Assembly: GCA_030601845.1 (NCBI GenBank)
Contig: JAUWAY010000001.1
Location: 89,274-153,273 of the forward strand
DNA length: 64,000 nt
Direction of reading: 5' to 3'
Source of the DNA: Phycisphaerae bacterium
GTDB taxonomy: Bacteria; Planctomycetota; Phycisphaerae; Sedimentisphaerales; Anaerobacaceae
A model generated the notes under the pieces. It searched no databases. It worked only from the letters and a program-made list of their open reading frames with translations, and was not told the origin of the DNA. Shown here piece after piece: positions 16,713 to 25,322 of this stretch. The position numbers and the translations under genes are program-made. Each line of letters starts with the position of its first letter. Positions within the stretch are counted from its first letter, which is position 1.

Positions 16713-18491
16713 ATGAATGAAACGAAAGCAGGCAGGATAGTCAAAGTTGCAGGGCCTGTTGTTGTTGCCGAAGGTATGACCGGTTCGCGAATGTACGACG
16801 TTGTTCGCGTCGGCAAACTCGCCCTGATAGGCGAAATCGTGGAACTGCGCGGTGATTCGGCTTCAATCCAGGTCTACGAAGAGACCACCGGCGTAGGTCC
16901 CGGTGAACCTGTGATTGATACGGAGGCGCCTTTGAGCGTTGAATTGGGGCCGGGCCTGATTGAAAGTATTTATGACGGCATTCAAAGACCGCTGGACCTC
17001 CTGGCAGATGCCGAAGGCGAATTTATGAGCAGGGGCATTACCATGCCGGGCCTGAACAGGGAAAAGAAATGGCACTTTAAGCCAACGGCTGAGCAGGGAA
17101 CAAAGATAGTCCCCGGCGATATTATAGGAGAGGTTCAGGAAACAACGCTGTTCACACATAAGATTATGGTGCCGTCCGGAGTCAGCGGGAAGTTGGAGAA
17201 ACTAACCGAAGGCGATTACACAGTTGATGAAACGATAGGGGTTGTGGTCGCCGAAGATGGTGGCAAAACAGAGCTAAAACTAATGCAGCAATGTCCTGTC
17301 CGCAACGCCAGGGCGATAACAAGGCGGCTTGCACCAAATAGAGTTCTTGTCACCGGTCAGCGGGTTATCGACACCTTCTTCCCCTTAGCCAAGGGTGGCA
17401 CGGGCTGTGTGCCCGGGCCCTTTGGGTCCGGCAAAACAGTCGTTCAGCATCAGTTGGCCAAATGGATTGATGCCGACATTGTTGTATATGTTGGCTGTGG
17501 TGAGCGTGGCAATGAAATGACCGATGTCCTGACGGAGTTCCCGGAACTGAAAGACCCTCGCAGCGGCGAGCCGCTGATGAAACGCTCGGTACTGATTGCG
17601 AACACATCGAATATGCCGGTAGCGGCCAGGGAAGCATCGGTCTATACCGGCATTACCATAGCGGAATATTTCCGGGACATGGGTTACACCATCGCCCTGA
17701 TGGCCGACAGCACCAGCCGATGGGCTGAAGCGATGCGGGAGATATCGACGCGCCTCGAGGAGATGCCCGCCGAGGAAGGTTACCCTGCTTATTTGGCAGC
17801 CCGGATTGCGGCCTTCTATGAAAGAGCCGGCCGTGTGCAGTGTGCCGGCTCCCCCGAACGGGAAGGGACTTTATCGATTATGGGCGCCGTAAGCCCGCCG
17901 GGTGGTGATTTGTCCGACTCGGTCGTGCAGGCGACACTGCACGTGGTCAAGGTATTCTGGTCGCTGAAAGGAGAGCTTGCTTACCAGAGGCATTTCCCGG
18001 CCATTGATTGGCTCACCTCTTATTCATTCTATAAGCAATACCTGAAAGAGTGCTTCGAGGACAAGGACCAGGGCCGGGAAATGGAAGCATTGACCGTGCA
18101 GGCAATGGGGCTGCTGGAGCAGGAAGCCGAGCTTCTTGAGATTGTTCGGCTGGTCGGTGCCGAGGCCCTGTCACCGGCAGACCGGCTGGCACTTGAGACA
18201 GCACGGTCGATTCGCGAGGACTTCCTGCACCAAAACGCCTTCCACAAGGTCGATACACATACCTCGATGGCCAAGCAGTATGAAATCTTAAAGACCATCC
18301 TGCACTTCGAAAGCCAAGCTCTTGCGGCTATCGAGGCTGGCGTTGAAACCGCTGACATTTTCAAATTGGCTGTGCGAGAAGAAATCGCAAGGGCAAAATA
18401 TATTCCGGAAAGTGACATTGAGAAAATCCCAAAGATAAGGCAAACAATCGATGAGCAGATGAAGCAGCTGCAAATCCCAGCGGTGCCTTGA
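16713..18491 (+). CDS. ntpA: V-type ATPase catalytic subunit A
   Basis: Catalytic nucleotide-binding subunit of the V1/A1 head. The Walker A motif GPFGSGKT and the catalytic region GERGNEMTDVL are present, with the family insertion between residues 110 and 190 and MADSTSRWAEAMREIS later. The ATG at 16713 follows AGGG by 8 nt; a TTG 6 bp earlier is ignored. Length is 592 residues, as usual. It follows the longest heptamer array in the operon. Confidence 0.95.
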   Translation: MNETKAGRIVKVAGPVVVAEGMTGSRMYDVVRVGKLALIGEIVELRGDSASIQVYEETTGVGPGEPVIDTEAPLSVELGPGLIESIYDGIQRPLDLLADAEGEFMSRGITMPGLNREKKWHFKPTAEQGTKIVPGDIIGEVQETTLFTHKIMVPSGVSGKLEKLTEGDYTVDETIGVVVAEDGGKTELKLMQQCPVRNARAITRRLAPNRVLVTGQRVIDTFFPLAKGGTGCVPGPFGSGKTVVQHQLAKWIDADIVVYVGCGERGNEMTDVLTEFPELKDPRSGEPLMKRSVLIANTSNMPVAAREASVYTGITIAEYFRDMGYTIALMADSTSRWAEAMREISTRLEEMPAEEGYPAYLAARIAAFYERAGRVQCAGSPEREGTLSIMGAVSPPGGDLSDSVVQATLHVVKVFWSLKGELAYQRHFPAIDWLTSYSFYKQYLKECFEDKDQGREMEALTVQAMGLLEQEAELLEIVRLVGAEALSPADRLALETARSIREDFLHQNAFHKVDTHTSMAKQYEILKTILHFESQALAAIEAGVETADIFKLAVREEIARAKYIPESDIEKIPKIRQTIDEQMKQLQIPAVP

Positions 18492-18496
18492 AAAGT

Positions 18497-18552
18497 GTGA
18501 AGCGTGAAGCAAAATACGGGATAAGCTTCACCAGATACGAGATAGGAGTTTG
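18497..18552 (+). repeat. Heptamer array, ntpA-ntpB junction
   Basis: Eight phased 7-mers beginning GTGAAGC, GTGAAGC, AAAATAC and ending GAGATAG, GAGTTTG. The last units contain AGGAG, the Shine-Dalgarno of ntpB. The opening words are the same as in the arrays at 12334 and 20636. Confidence 0.88.
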
Positions 18553-18554
18553 AG

Positions 18555-19943
18555 ATGCTATCTACGAAGGAATATCAGACGGTTGCGAGTATCGCCGGGC
18601 CGCTGATGTTGGTGGAGATGGTTGACGAGGCCAAATACGGCCACATCGTCGATATCGAACTCGGCGACGGCTCGGTGCGTCACGGCCAGATTCTACAGGT
18701 GGAGAATGATAAAGTTCTCGTTCAGGTCTTCGAGGGCACCCGTGGCGTTGATGTTGATAAAAGCACGGTTCGGTTTTTAGCCAGGCCGCTGGAGTTAGCT
18801 GTCTCGCCGGACATTCTGGGCCGGGTTTTCAGCGGGCTTGGGTTACCGAAAGACGATGGTCCCGCTATCATTCCCGACAAGCGTCTGGACATCAACGGCA
18901 GCCCCATCAATCCCTATGCCCGTGACTACCCGAACGAGTTTATCCAGACCGGCATATCGACAATTGACGGCCTGAACCCGCTGGTGCGTGGCCAGAAGCT
19001 GCCCATATTCTCAGGAGCGGGCCTGCCCCACGACCAGATAACCGCTCAGCTTGCCCGCCAGGCAACGGTCCTCGGCAAGGGCGAGGAGTTTGCCGTGGTA
19101 TTTGCAGCTATGGGGATTACGTTTGAGTCAGCCCAATTTTTCATCGACGACCTGCACGAAACCGGCGCCATTGAGCGGGCAGTTATGTTCTTAAACCTTG
19201 CAAACGACCCGGCTATTGAGCGGATAGCGACGCCGAGATTTGCGCTGACCGCCGCCGAGTATCTCGCCTTCGAACTGGATATGCATGTCCTGATAATCTT
19301 AAATGATATGACCAACTACTGTGAGGCGCTTCGCGAAATCAGCGCAGCAAGAAAAGAGGTGCCCGGCCGACGTGGCTATCCGGGCTATCTCTACACGGAC
19401 CTGGCAACCGTTTACGAAAGGGCCGGGCGAATCAAGGGCAAAAAGGGCTCTATTACAATGGTGCCGGTATTGACAATGCCCGAGGACGACAAGACCCATC
19501 CGGTGCCGGACCTGACCGGCTATATTACCGAAGGCCAGATAATACTGTCTCGCCCGCTGCACAGAAAGGCGGTCTCGCCGCCGGTTGATGTTTTGCCGAG
19601 CTTGTCACGACTTAAAGACAAGGGCATCGGCCAGGGTAAAACCCGCGAGGACCACGCCGACCTTTACAACCAGCTTTACGCCGCCTATGCCCGCGGAAAG
19701 GAAGCACAGGAATTAGCGACGATTATGGGCGAAGCGGCCCTTTCGGAAGAGGACAAAAAATATATGGACTTTGCCGATAAGTTTGAGCAAAGATACGTCT
19801 CGCAGGATTATTATGAAAATCGCTCGGTGGAGCAGACCCTCGATTTGGGCTGGGAATTATTGAGTATGTTTGAAAACGTCGAGCTAAAGCGAATCGATAT
19901 CAAACTTATAGAGAAGTATATGCCTAAATTCCGAAGTGCCTAA
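18555..19943 (+). CDS. ntpB: V-type ATPase regulatory subunit B
   Basis: Non-catalytic nucleotide-site subunit that alternates with A in the head. Features are [17 protein letters not shown], the degenerate P-loop region [13 protein letters not shown] and [18 protein letters not shown] near residue 280. Length 462 residues fits the family. AGGAG in the preceding array lies about 7 nt before the ATG. Followed by ntpD after a short repeat-bearing gap. Confidence 0.95.
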   Translation: MLSTKEYQTVASIAGPLMLVEMVDEAKYGHIVDIELGDGSVRHGQILQVENDKVLVQVFEGTRGVDVDKSTVRFLARPLELAVSPDILGRVFSGLGLPKDDGPAIIPDKRLDINGSPINPYARDYPNEFIQTGISTIDGLNPLVRGQKLPIFSGAGLPHDQITAQLARQATVLGKGEEFAVVFAAMGITFESAQFFIDDLHETGAIERAVMFLNLANDPAIERIATPRFALTAAEYLAFELDMHVLIILNDMTNYCEALREISAARKEVPGRRGYPGYLYTDLATVYERAGRIKGKKGSITMVPVLTMPEDDKTHPVPDLTGYITEGQIILSRPLHRKAVSPPVDVLPSLSRLKDKGIGQGKTREDHADLYNQLYAAYARGKEAQELATIMGEAALSEEDKKYMDFADKFEQRYVSQDYYENRSVEQTLDLGWELLSMFENVELKRIDIKLIEKYMPKFRSA

Positions 19944-20000
19944 AGTGAGCTAAAGTGTGGAGTGCCTAAAGTTACGGAGTATTTTTAACTGTAGCTCACT
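19936..20000 (+). repeat. Short repeats and inverted repeat, ntpB-ntpD junction
   Basis: Copies of TAAAGTG/CTAAAG words follow the ntpB stop. AGTGAGCTA at 19944-19952 is repeated as TAGCTCACT at 19992-20000, an exact 9-bp inverted repeat with a 39-nt loop. Less regular than the other junction arrays. Confidence 0.55.
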
Positions 20001-20021
20001 GATATACGAGGAACACGATAA

Positions 20022-20639
20022 GTGCTTGCGACTGTAAATGCTACACGAATGGAGCTGTTACGGCTGAGGAAGCGAGTGGCTTTGGCCAGCCGGGGTCACC
20101 GCCTTCTCAGCGAGAAGCGGGATGAGCTTTCCCGGCAGTTAATTCACATCGCGAAAGAAATCCGGCCTTTGCGCGAGCGTGTCGAAGCCGAATTGCTGGA
20201 AACGTGCCGGCGTTTTATGTTGGCCCGTGCGACGATGGAGCCGGAGGATATAAAGGCCGCCCTTGAAGTGCCCACCAAGAAGTTTACATTAGCCGTCGAA
20301 TTTGCCCGCATAATGAACGTAAAAGTGCCGCATCTGGAAAAGGAAATAACCGGCGAAATTATCTGTTACGGCTTTTTAACCACCTCTGGTGAATTGGATG
20401 TTGCATTGTTAGCTCTGGAGAGGGCTTTCGACCATTTGATTGAATTAGCTGAGAAGGAAAAGCAGGCCCGTCTTCTTGCAATCGAATTGCAGATGACCCG
20501 CCGAAGGGTCAACGTCCTCGAGCACGTTGTCATTCCCGAACTGCAGGAGACCATCAGGTTCATTTTCGATAAGTTGGCCGAGGCCGAACGCGACAACATC
20601 TCTCGCCTTATGAAAATCACCGACATCATAAGGGCGTGA
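20022..20639 (+). CDS. ntpD: V-type ATPase subunit D (central stalk)
   Basis: Rotor axle that turns inside the A3B3 head, equivalent to gamma of F-ATPases. The 205-residue product starts at a GTG with GAGG about 10 nt upstream and reads VNATRMELLRLRKRVALA, the usual NtpD start, and ends in a long helix (QETIRFIFDKLAEAERDNIS). Last gene of the operon. The stop TGA lies in the first units of a further heptamer array. Confidence 0.93.
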   Translation: MLATVNATRMELLRLRKRVALASRGHRLLSEKRDELSRQLIHIAKEIRPLRERVEAELLETCRRFMLARATMEPEDIKAALEVPTKKFTLAVEFARIMNVKVPHLEKEITGEIICYGFLTTSGELDVALLALERAFDHLIELAEKEKQARLLAIELQMTRRRVNVLEHVVIPELQETIRFIFDKLAEAERDNISRLMKITDIIRA

Positions 20640-20698
20640 ATCGTGAAGCGTGAAGCGTATCCCGGACAAATTCGAAATACGAAGCACGAAATTCGAAA
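20636..20698 (+). repeat. Heptamer array after ntpD
   Basis: Nine phased 7-mers (GTGAATC, GTGAAGC, GTGAAGC, GTATCCC, then TTCGAAA, TACGAAG, CACGAAA, TTCGAAA). It begins over the ntpD stop codon and runs into GGTTCGACAGGCTCACC, a motif seen in intergenic repeats of other bacteria. No other terminator is visible at the end of the operon. Confidence 0.88.
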
Positions 20699-20896
20699 TG
20701 GTTCGACAGGCTCACCATCCTGACATGACCCTTTATCTGCTTTATCTGACTGTTTAATTCTTTGCATAATTTTTTATTTTTTCACTTCAATTTTCTCTGA
20801 AATCATGATAAAATATATAGAAGTTGCTGTAGTGCCTCCAGACATCGTTGAGCTATATTCACATAAGAAACCTAAGGTGCAGAAAGGAGAGAGAGA

Positions 20897-21604
20897 ACGT
20901 TACAGACATCGGCAGTGGAAAGACGGGGATTTACTCTAATCGAGCTCTTAGTGGTGATTGCGATTATTGCGTTGCTGATGGGGATCCTGCTACCCGCCCT
21001 GAGCAAGGTGCGGAAACAGGCAAAATCAGTGGTGTGTCGCAATAATTTGCGACAAGTCGGCATGGGCGCTAACTTTTATGCCCACGACTTCGATCTGTCT
21101 ATCCCGCGTGGCCACGGAAGTGCAGCGACCATAGAACCCTGGTTCATACTCTTTATGCCCTATCTGGACCAAAAGCCCATCGACAATGATTACCGCTCCG
21201 TGAAAATCTTTCGCTGTCCCAGCTATCCCGACAAAAAGCAGACCCTTGGCTATGTGATCAACGGTTATCGTAACCCCGGCGAACCCAAATACGAGTCGAG
21301 CTCGCAGCACAAACCGACCAAATTGACAAAAATTCGCCGGCCCGGTGAAAAGATTTACCTGGCTGACAATGAAGATGGACCATGGCGTCGTATCATCACA
21401 TCAGCCATCGACCCTGGTCTCGGAAGTAATGACGTGTTTCGTCCCGGCCATCTGCCCATGTCTGAGGATACGAGTCAGAGCAGGGGTCGACGCGTGGCCA
21501 GGCAGCGCCATAAGAGCGGCTGTAACGTGTTGTATTTGGACTGGCATGTGGGCTATGTAGATGCCGAGGACGTGACCAAAGAGCAGTGGATACTGGAGAA
21601 ATAG
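20897..21604 (+). CDS. Prepilin-type protein (type II secretion pseudopilin-like), unusual start codon
   Basis: Secreted pseudopilin with the N-methylation motif RRGFTLIELLVVIAIIALLM and a C-terminal region ending LDWHVGYVDAEDVTKEQWI, the form common in planctomycetes. A GTG at 20915 gives VERRGFTLIEL but has no ribosome site at useful distance (AAAGGAG lies 25 nt away). An ACG at 20897 sits 7 nt after that AAAGGAG and would give a leader LQTSAVERRG, so ACG, one transition from ATG, is the likely start or the original start has mutated. Function in adhesion or secretion is inferred. Confidence 0.7.
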   Translation, partial: TLQTSAVERRGFTLIELLVVIAIIALLMGILLPALSKVRKQAKSVVCRNNLRQVGMGANFYAHDFDLSIPRGHGSAATIEPWFILFMPYLDQKPIDNDYRSVKIFRCPSYPDKKQTLGYVINGYRNPGEPKYESSSQHKPTKLTKIRRPGEKIYLADNEDGPWRRIITSAIDPGLGSNDVFRPGHLPMSEDTSQSRGRRVARQRHKSGCNVLYLDWHVGYVDAEDVTKEQWILEK

Positions 21605-21607
21605 CAG

Positions 21608-22010
21608 TTAACAAGCTGCGAATAGTTCCTTAACGGATGGTCGTATCAATACGATGATTGTGAATACGCCTAAAACTGTTCCACATGGCATAAAAATGCA
21701 ACTGATACAGGCCGTAACTAAAGCAGAACATGTAGTATTTTTTCTTTGCAAGGTGCCGACCAGCAATTATCAGGCAGATAGCAAGAGCCCAGCCACACAG
21801 CATGATAAATCCGGGTATTAAAACAAACATCAGGCCGAAAAGAAAAGCTGGAAACTCTCCATTAGAAGAAGCTTGCTCAAAATGTCCTGTAAGCATTGCT
21901 ATACCAATTAGCAGGTGAATAATCGGGAAACAAGCGAAAAAAGCTGCAAGGCCTCCAACTACATAGTGAAAAATCGAAAGCAGCTTCAAATGTTCTTCGT
22001 CCTTATTCAT
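21608..22010 (-). pseudogene. Small four-helix membrane protein with a frameshift
   Basis: The 126-residue reading frame begins MNKDEEHLKLLSIFHYVVGG and has three hydrophobic segments, a family I know from planctomycetes as uncharacterised membrane proteins. In this family the C-terminus reads like IFMPFGTVLGVFTIIVL, and here that sequence (CIFMPCGTVLGVFTIIVL plus RPSVKELF) is encoded in another frame ending at the TAA at 21608-21610. A single extra base near 21721 (in TTTAGTTACGG) explains it. Either the gene is broken or the assembly has an error. It converges on the prepilin gene with 3 bp between stops. Confidence 0.6.
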
Positions 22011-22423
22011 TGAAATATCCCATTTGCCTTATAGCTTAACAACTAACTCCGGTTATCTTCACCAAAAAAGACAAAACGCACAACACGATACCCAAAGTTT
22101 TCTAATCCGACAAGCAAATCCGCGACTCGTCGCTCATGTTTCGATTCTCTATGTATCAGATAAATCTGTCACGTCCTCCGTAGAATTTCTACTTCGGAGG
22201 ATGGAGAAATCTGTGGCTGAAAAACAATAAAACCTCGCGACTTGGTGCCTTCGTGGCTAAAAAATCGACCAAAAGCGCAGGGGAACTGCGCACAAAAATC
22301 GGAATTCTTAAAAAATTTTAAGTCCTTTGATAATAACAGCTTAATCCTGTCAATCCTGTCAAAAATCACCCAAAATTCGACCAAAAGCGCAGATAGCTCT
22401 AATTATAGAGGGACGTTTTTTTT

Positions 22424-22448
22424 GCGAGTCGCAAATCGCGAATCGCAT
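22424..22448 (+). repeat. Short heptamer array
   Basis: GCGAGTC, GCAAATC, GCGAATC and part of a fourth unit in phase. Confidence 0.65.
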
Positions 22449-22638
22449 GGACTTTATTAAGGGGAAAATAATGGGAAGCACGTCAGTGCCTAAAAAAATC
22501 TGTGTAATCTGTGACTGCGCGGGGGATAATTATGTTCTATTATGCAAAACAAAGCCAATTTCCGCAACGACAAAATGAACACAACCTTCTTTCTCACAAA
22601 GGATTATGAAGAAAAATGCGGATAAGGGCTATGAAAAA

Positions 22639-22735
22639 ACAAACCCAATACAAACCCAATCAAACCCAATACAAAGCCAATTAAAGCCAATATAATGCCA
22701 AAACAAACCCAAAACAAACCCAATCAAACCCAATC
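22639..22735 (+). repeat. Array of 10-11-bp units
   Basis: About nine units of the type ACAAACCCAAT with 10- or 11-bp spacing, close to one helical turn. Variants are AAAGCCAAT and AATGCCAA in the middle. It ends at CTTGTCCGCCATAGCCTTGG, a small palindrome-like motif. Distinct in period from the 7-mers. Confidence 0.8.
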
Positions 22736-22864
22736 TTGTCCGCCATAGCCTTGGCGAAAGCGGATTCAAAAGGGACGCCTATGCTACTTTTTGAAAAAAA
22801 TATTTCGTGGTTAAATTCAAAAAAGTATGGTAAAACAGCGGCAAATTTGAACCGATAAGATGAA

Positions 22865-23737
22865 ATGATGGCATCTAACAAATTAAATATCCACGAAAGG
22901 CCGAAGCTCAATAGCCCCCGGCTGTTATTGGGTTTTTCGGGCTGGATGGACGGCGGTGATATATCAACGGCGACGTTAAAATGCCTTATTGACAAGCTGG
23001 ACGCCCGGAAGTTTGCCGAGATAAAGCCGGAAGGATTCTATATCTACAACTTCCCCGGCTCAATGGAAATAACCTCGCTGTTCAGGCCGCACACAAAGGT
23101 AGAGGACGGCCTGATCAGGTCTTTTGAGGTCCCGAAAAATGAGTTTTTCTGCGACGAGCAGAACAATCTTATACTGTTTTTGGGCAAGGAACCTAATCTG
23201 CTGTGGGAAGAGTTTGCTGACTGTATATTTTCGATATGTTCCGAATTTGGGGTTAAGGTGATGTATTTTATAGGCAGCGTTGCCGGTCTTGTGCCCCACA
23301 CGCGTGAGCCGAGGTTGTTCTGCTCGGTTTCGGAAGCAGCGCTTAAAGAGACCTTCCGGCATTACGGCGTAAACTTCACCAACTACAAGGGCCCGGCCAG
23401 TATCGTTACTTACCTGACGGCTAATGCCGACCAGCGGGATTTGAGTATGGCAAGTCTCGTGGCCACGATTCCTGCTTACGTACAGGGTAACAATCCTAAA
23501 TGTATAGAGGCGGTGACAAGACGGCTGGCGGGTATTCTGGGGCTGCAAATAGAGCTTGATGACCTTCGGAAGGTCAGCGATGAGTTCGAAAAGAAATTAA
23601 ACGAGGCTGTGGCCGAGCAGCCGGAATTAGCCGGTAATATCTGCAAGCTGGAGGAGGACTACGACAACGAAATCTTCAACAGCGAAATGGTTGAACTGAA
23701 AAAATGGCTGGAGCAGCAGGGAATCAGGGTGGATTAA
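22865..23737 (+). CDS. PAC2 family protein
   Basis: Member of the PAC2 (proteasome assembly chaperone 2 / DUF75) family, which in bacteria is often uncharacterised and may bind peptides or ATP-grasp-like partners. Signatures are LLLGFSGWMDGGDISTATLK near the N-terminus, then YFIGSVAGLVPHTREPR and a final helix rich in Glu. Length 290 residues is normal. No clear Shine-Dalgarno is seen before the ATG-ATG pair. Its stop is followed by a heptamer array. Confidence 0.82.
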   Translation: MMASNKLNIHERPKLNSPRLLLGFSGWMDGGDISTATLKCLIDKLDARKFAEIKPEGFYIYNFPGSMEITSLFRPHTKVEDGLIRSFEVPKNEFFCDEQNNLILFLGKEPNLLWEEFADCIFSICSEFGVKVMYFIGSVAGLVPHTREPRLFCSVSEAALKETFRHYGVNFTNYKGPASIVTYLTANADQRDLSMASLVATIPAYVQGNNPKCIEAVTRRLAGILGLQIELDDLRKVSDEFEKKLNEAVAEQPELAGNICKLEEDYDNEIFNSEMVELKKWLEQQGIRVD

Positions 23738-23748
23738 AGAATTGGTTT

Positions 23749-23776
23749 GATGCTGGATGCTGGATACTGGATGCTC
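23749..23776 (+). repeat. Heptamer array after the PAC2 gene
   Basis: Four phased 7-mers: GATGCTG, GATGCTG, GATACTG, GATGCTC, starting 12 bp after the stop codon. Confidence 0.85.
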
Positions 23777-23788
23777 GTATCTTTTGAA

Positions 23789-23815
23789 GCGTCGCCGTGC
23801 CGGCGACGGCTAAAC
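23789..23815 (+). repeat. Dispersed hairpin repeat, copy 1
   Basis: GTCGCCG-TGC-CGGCGAC hairpin followed by GGCTAAAC. It matches 31742-31768 at 23 of 27 positions. Lies between the PAC2 gene and the convergent beta-CASP gene, so it could serve as a terminator. Confidence 0.6.
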
Positions 23816-23821
23816 GATTTA

Positions 23822-25228
23822 TTACTTGAGGATAATCTGGTCTTGATAGGCGGGGACGGCTACATTCCAGCCCGTTTTCTGTTTGACGTAATCGCCGAAT
23901 GCCTTTGCGTTTTTGCTCTCGCCGTGAACGATAAAAACCCTCCTGGGAGGACTTTCCAATTCCCTTAACCAATTGAGCAGTTCATCTCTGTCTGCATGGG
24001 CTGAAAAGCCGCTTATTCGAACTACTTTCGCTTTGACGGGATACCTCTGGCCAAGTATCCTGACCCTGTCGGCGCCTTCGACGATTTGTCTGCCGAGCGT
24101 TCCGATTGCCTGGTAGCCGACGAACATTATCGTGTTTTGCGGCCTGGAGATGTTGTTGACGAGGTGGTGTTTTACTCTGCCGCCGGTGCACATACCCGAG
24201 CCGGCTATGACCATTACCGTGCCTTTTATGTGGTTAATTGATTTTGACTCTTCTGTTGTCCCGGTCATTTTCAGTCCCGGAAAATCAAACGGCGACTTAT
24301 CCTGGTGCACAAATTTGGTCATTTCATCGTCAAACAGCTCTCTGTGACGTTGAAAAACCTTAGTAATTCTTGTGGCCATCGGGCTGTCCAGGAAAACCAT
24401 CAGGTGTGGTATCGCACCGGCGAGCAATAGTTCGTTTAAGTAATATAAAACCTCCTGGGACCGTTCGAGTGCGAAGCTTGGGGTGATGATGTTTCCGCCG
24501 GCTTTTTTTGTCGAGTTTATCACGTCAGCAATCATATTCTTTGTATCTTCGCGTCCCTTATGCAATCTATCGCCATAGGTGGACTCAATGAGGACGTAAT
24601 CGGCAGCGTCAAAAATAGTTGGGTCGCATACGATAGGTCTGTCGGGCCTGCCGATGTCACCGGAGAACAAAATAATCCTTTCTTCGCCCTGCCGGCGCAC
24701 CTTTACCCTTATCATCGAAGAGCCGAGAACGTGACCCGCATCATAGAAGGTTGCTTCCACGCCATCACCAAGAGCTACGGACTTTCTGTACCGGATGGGT
24801 GAGAAAAGTGGGAAACAGGCCCTGGCGTCCTCGGTAGTATAAAGCGGGACCTCCGGGTATTTGCCCTTTCGGCCCTCTCGTTTATGTCTTTTGCGTTTAA
24901 ACTTGGCATCTTCTTCCTGCAGGTGTGCCGAATCCAGCAGTATAATCTGTGCAATCTCCGCGGTGGCAGCGGTGCAGTGTATCTTACCTGCGAATCCCTC
25001 TCGAACCAGCTTCGGCAGCAGGCCACAATGGTCGAGATGAGCGTGGGTTAAAAGGACGGCGTCGATACTGTCAGGTGGGATGGGAAACGGGTCCCAGTTT
25101 CTTGTCCTGAACTGCCTTTCCTGATAAAATCCGCAATCTATGAGAACCTGGACGTCATTGGCTTGCAGTAGAAATCGCGACCCCGTGACATTTTGAGCGG
25201 CACCTAAAAAACTTAACTGTATTTGCAT
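23822..25228 (-). CDS. MBL/beta-CASP family nuclease (RNA specificity domain)
   Basis: Cytosolic RNA-processing nuclease of the metallo-beta-lactamase/beta-CASP group related to Ysh1/CPSF73-like proteins. The zinc motif HAHLDHCG is near residue 60, with DAGHVLGSSMI, LIESTYGDR and a C-terminal FSAHADRDELLNWL plus VHGESKNAKAF motif. Length 468 residues is usual. A Shine-Dalgarno AAGG stands before the start. It is the distal gene of a minus-strand run. Exact RNA targets are not known. Confidence 0.9.
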   Translation of the reverse strand: MQIQLSFLGAAQNVTGSRFLLQANDVQVLIDCGFYQERQFRTRNWDPFPIPPDSIDAVLLTHAHLDHCGLLPKLVREGFAGKIHCTAATAEIAQIILLDSAHLQEEDAKFKRKRHKREGRKGKYPEVPLYTTEDARACFPLFSPIRYRKSVALGDGVEATFYDAGHVLGSSMIRVKVRRQGEERIILFSGDIGRPDRPIVCDPTIFDAADYVLIESTYGDRLHKGREDTKNMIADVINSTKKAGGNIITPSFALERSQEVLYYLNELLLAGAIPHLMVFLDSPMATRITKVFQRHRELFDDEMTKFVHQDKSPFDFPGLKMTGTTEESKSINHIKGTVMVIAGSGMCTGGRVKHHLVNNISRPQNTIMFVGYQAIGTLGRQIVEGADRVRILGQRYPVKAKVVRISGFSAHADRDELLNWLRELESPPRRVFIVHGESKNAKAFGDYVKQKTGWNVAVPAYQDQIILK

Positions 25229-25238
25229 ACTTAACCTT

Positions 25239-25322
25239 CAGAAGTCAGAGGTCAGAAGTCAGATTTACAAATCGTATGTCGTCTATCATCTGCCGTTTGT
25301 CTTCTGTCATCTGTCGTTTGTT
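25239..25322 (+). repeat. Heptamer array with strand switch
   Basis: Twelve 7-mers in unbroken phase. The left part repeats CAGAAGT words, the right part their complement-like GTCTTCT/GTCATCT words, with the switch near 25270. The right end reaches the stop codon of the exported protein gene at 25321. Confidence 0.88.

Larger units (their letters stand above)
22011..22864. other. 850-bp non-coding region filled with degenerate short repeats
   Basis: No convincing gene. It holds 9-mer pairs (TTGGTGCCT/TCGTGGCTA at 22242-22259; TAATCCTGT/CAATCCTGT at 22342-22359; AAATCTGTG/TAATCTGTG at 22496-22513), a heptamer run at 22424-22448, a direct repeat TCGACCAAAAGCGCAG at 22265-22280 and 22377-22392, and a 10-11-bp array at 22639-22735. 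It resembles a graveyard of the repeat classes found elsewhere in the window. Confidence 0.7.

Noticed and set aside
22024..22230. Small plus-strand gene of 68 codons
   Set aside because: No Shine-Dalgarno, no domain, and part of it is repeat-derived sequence.
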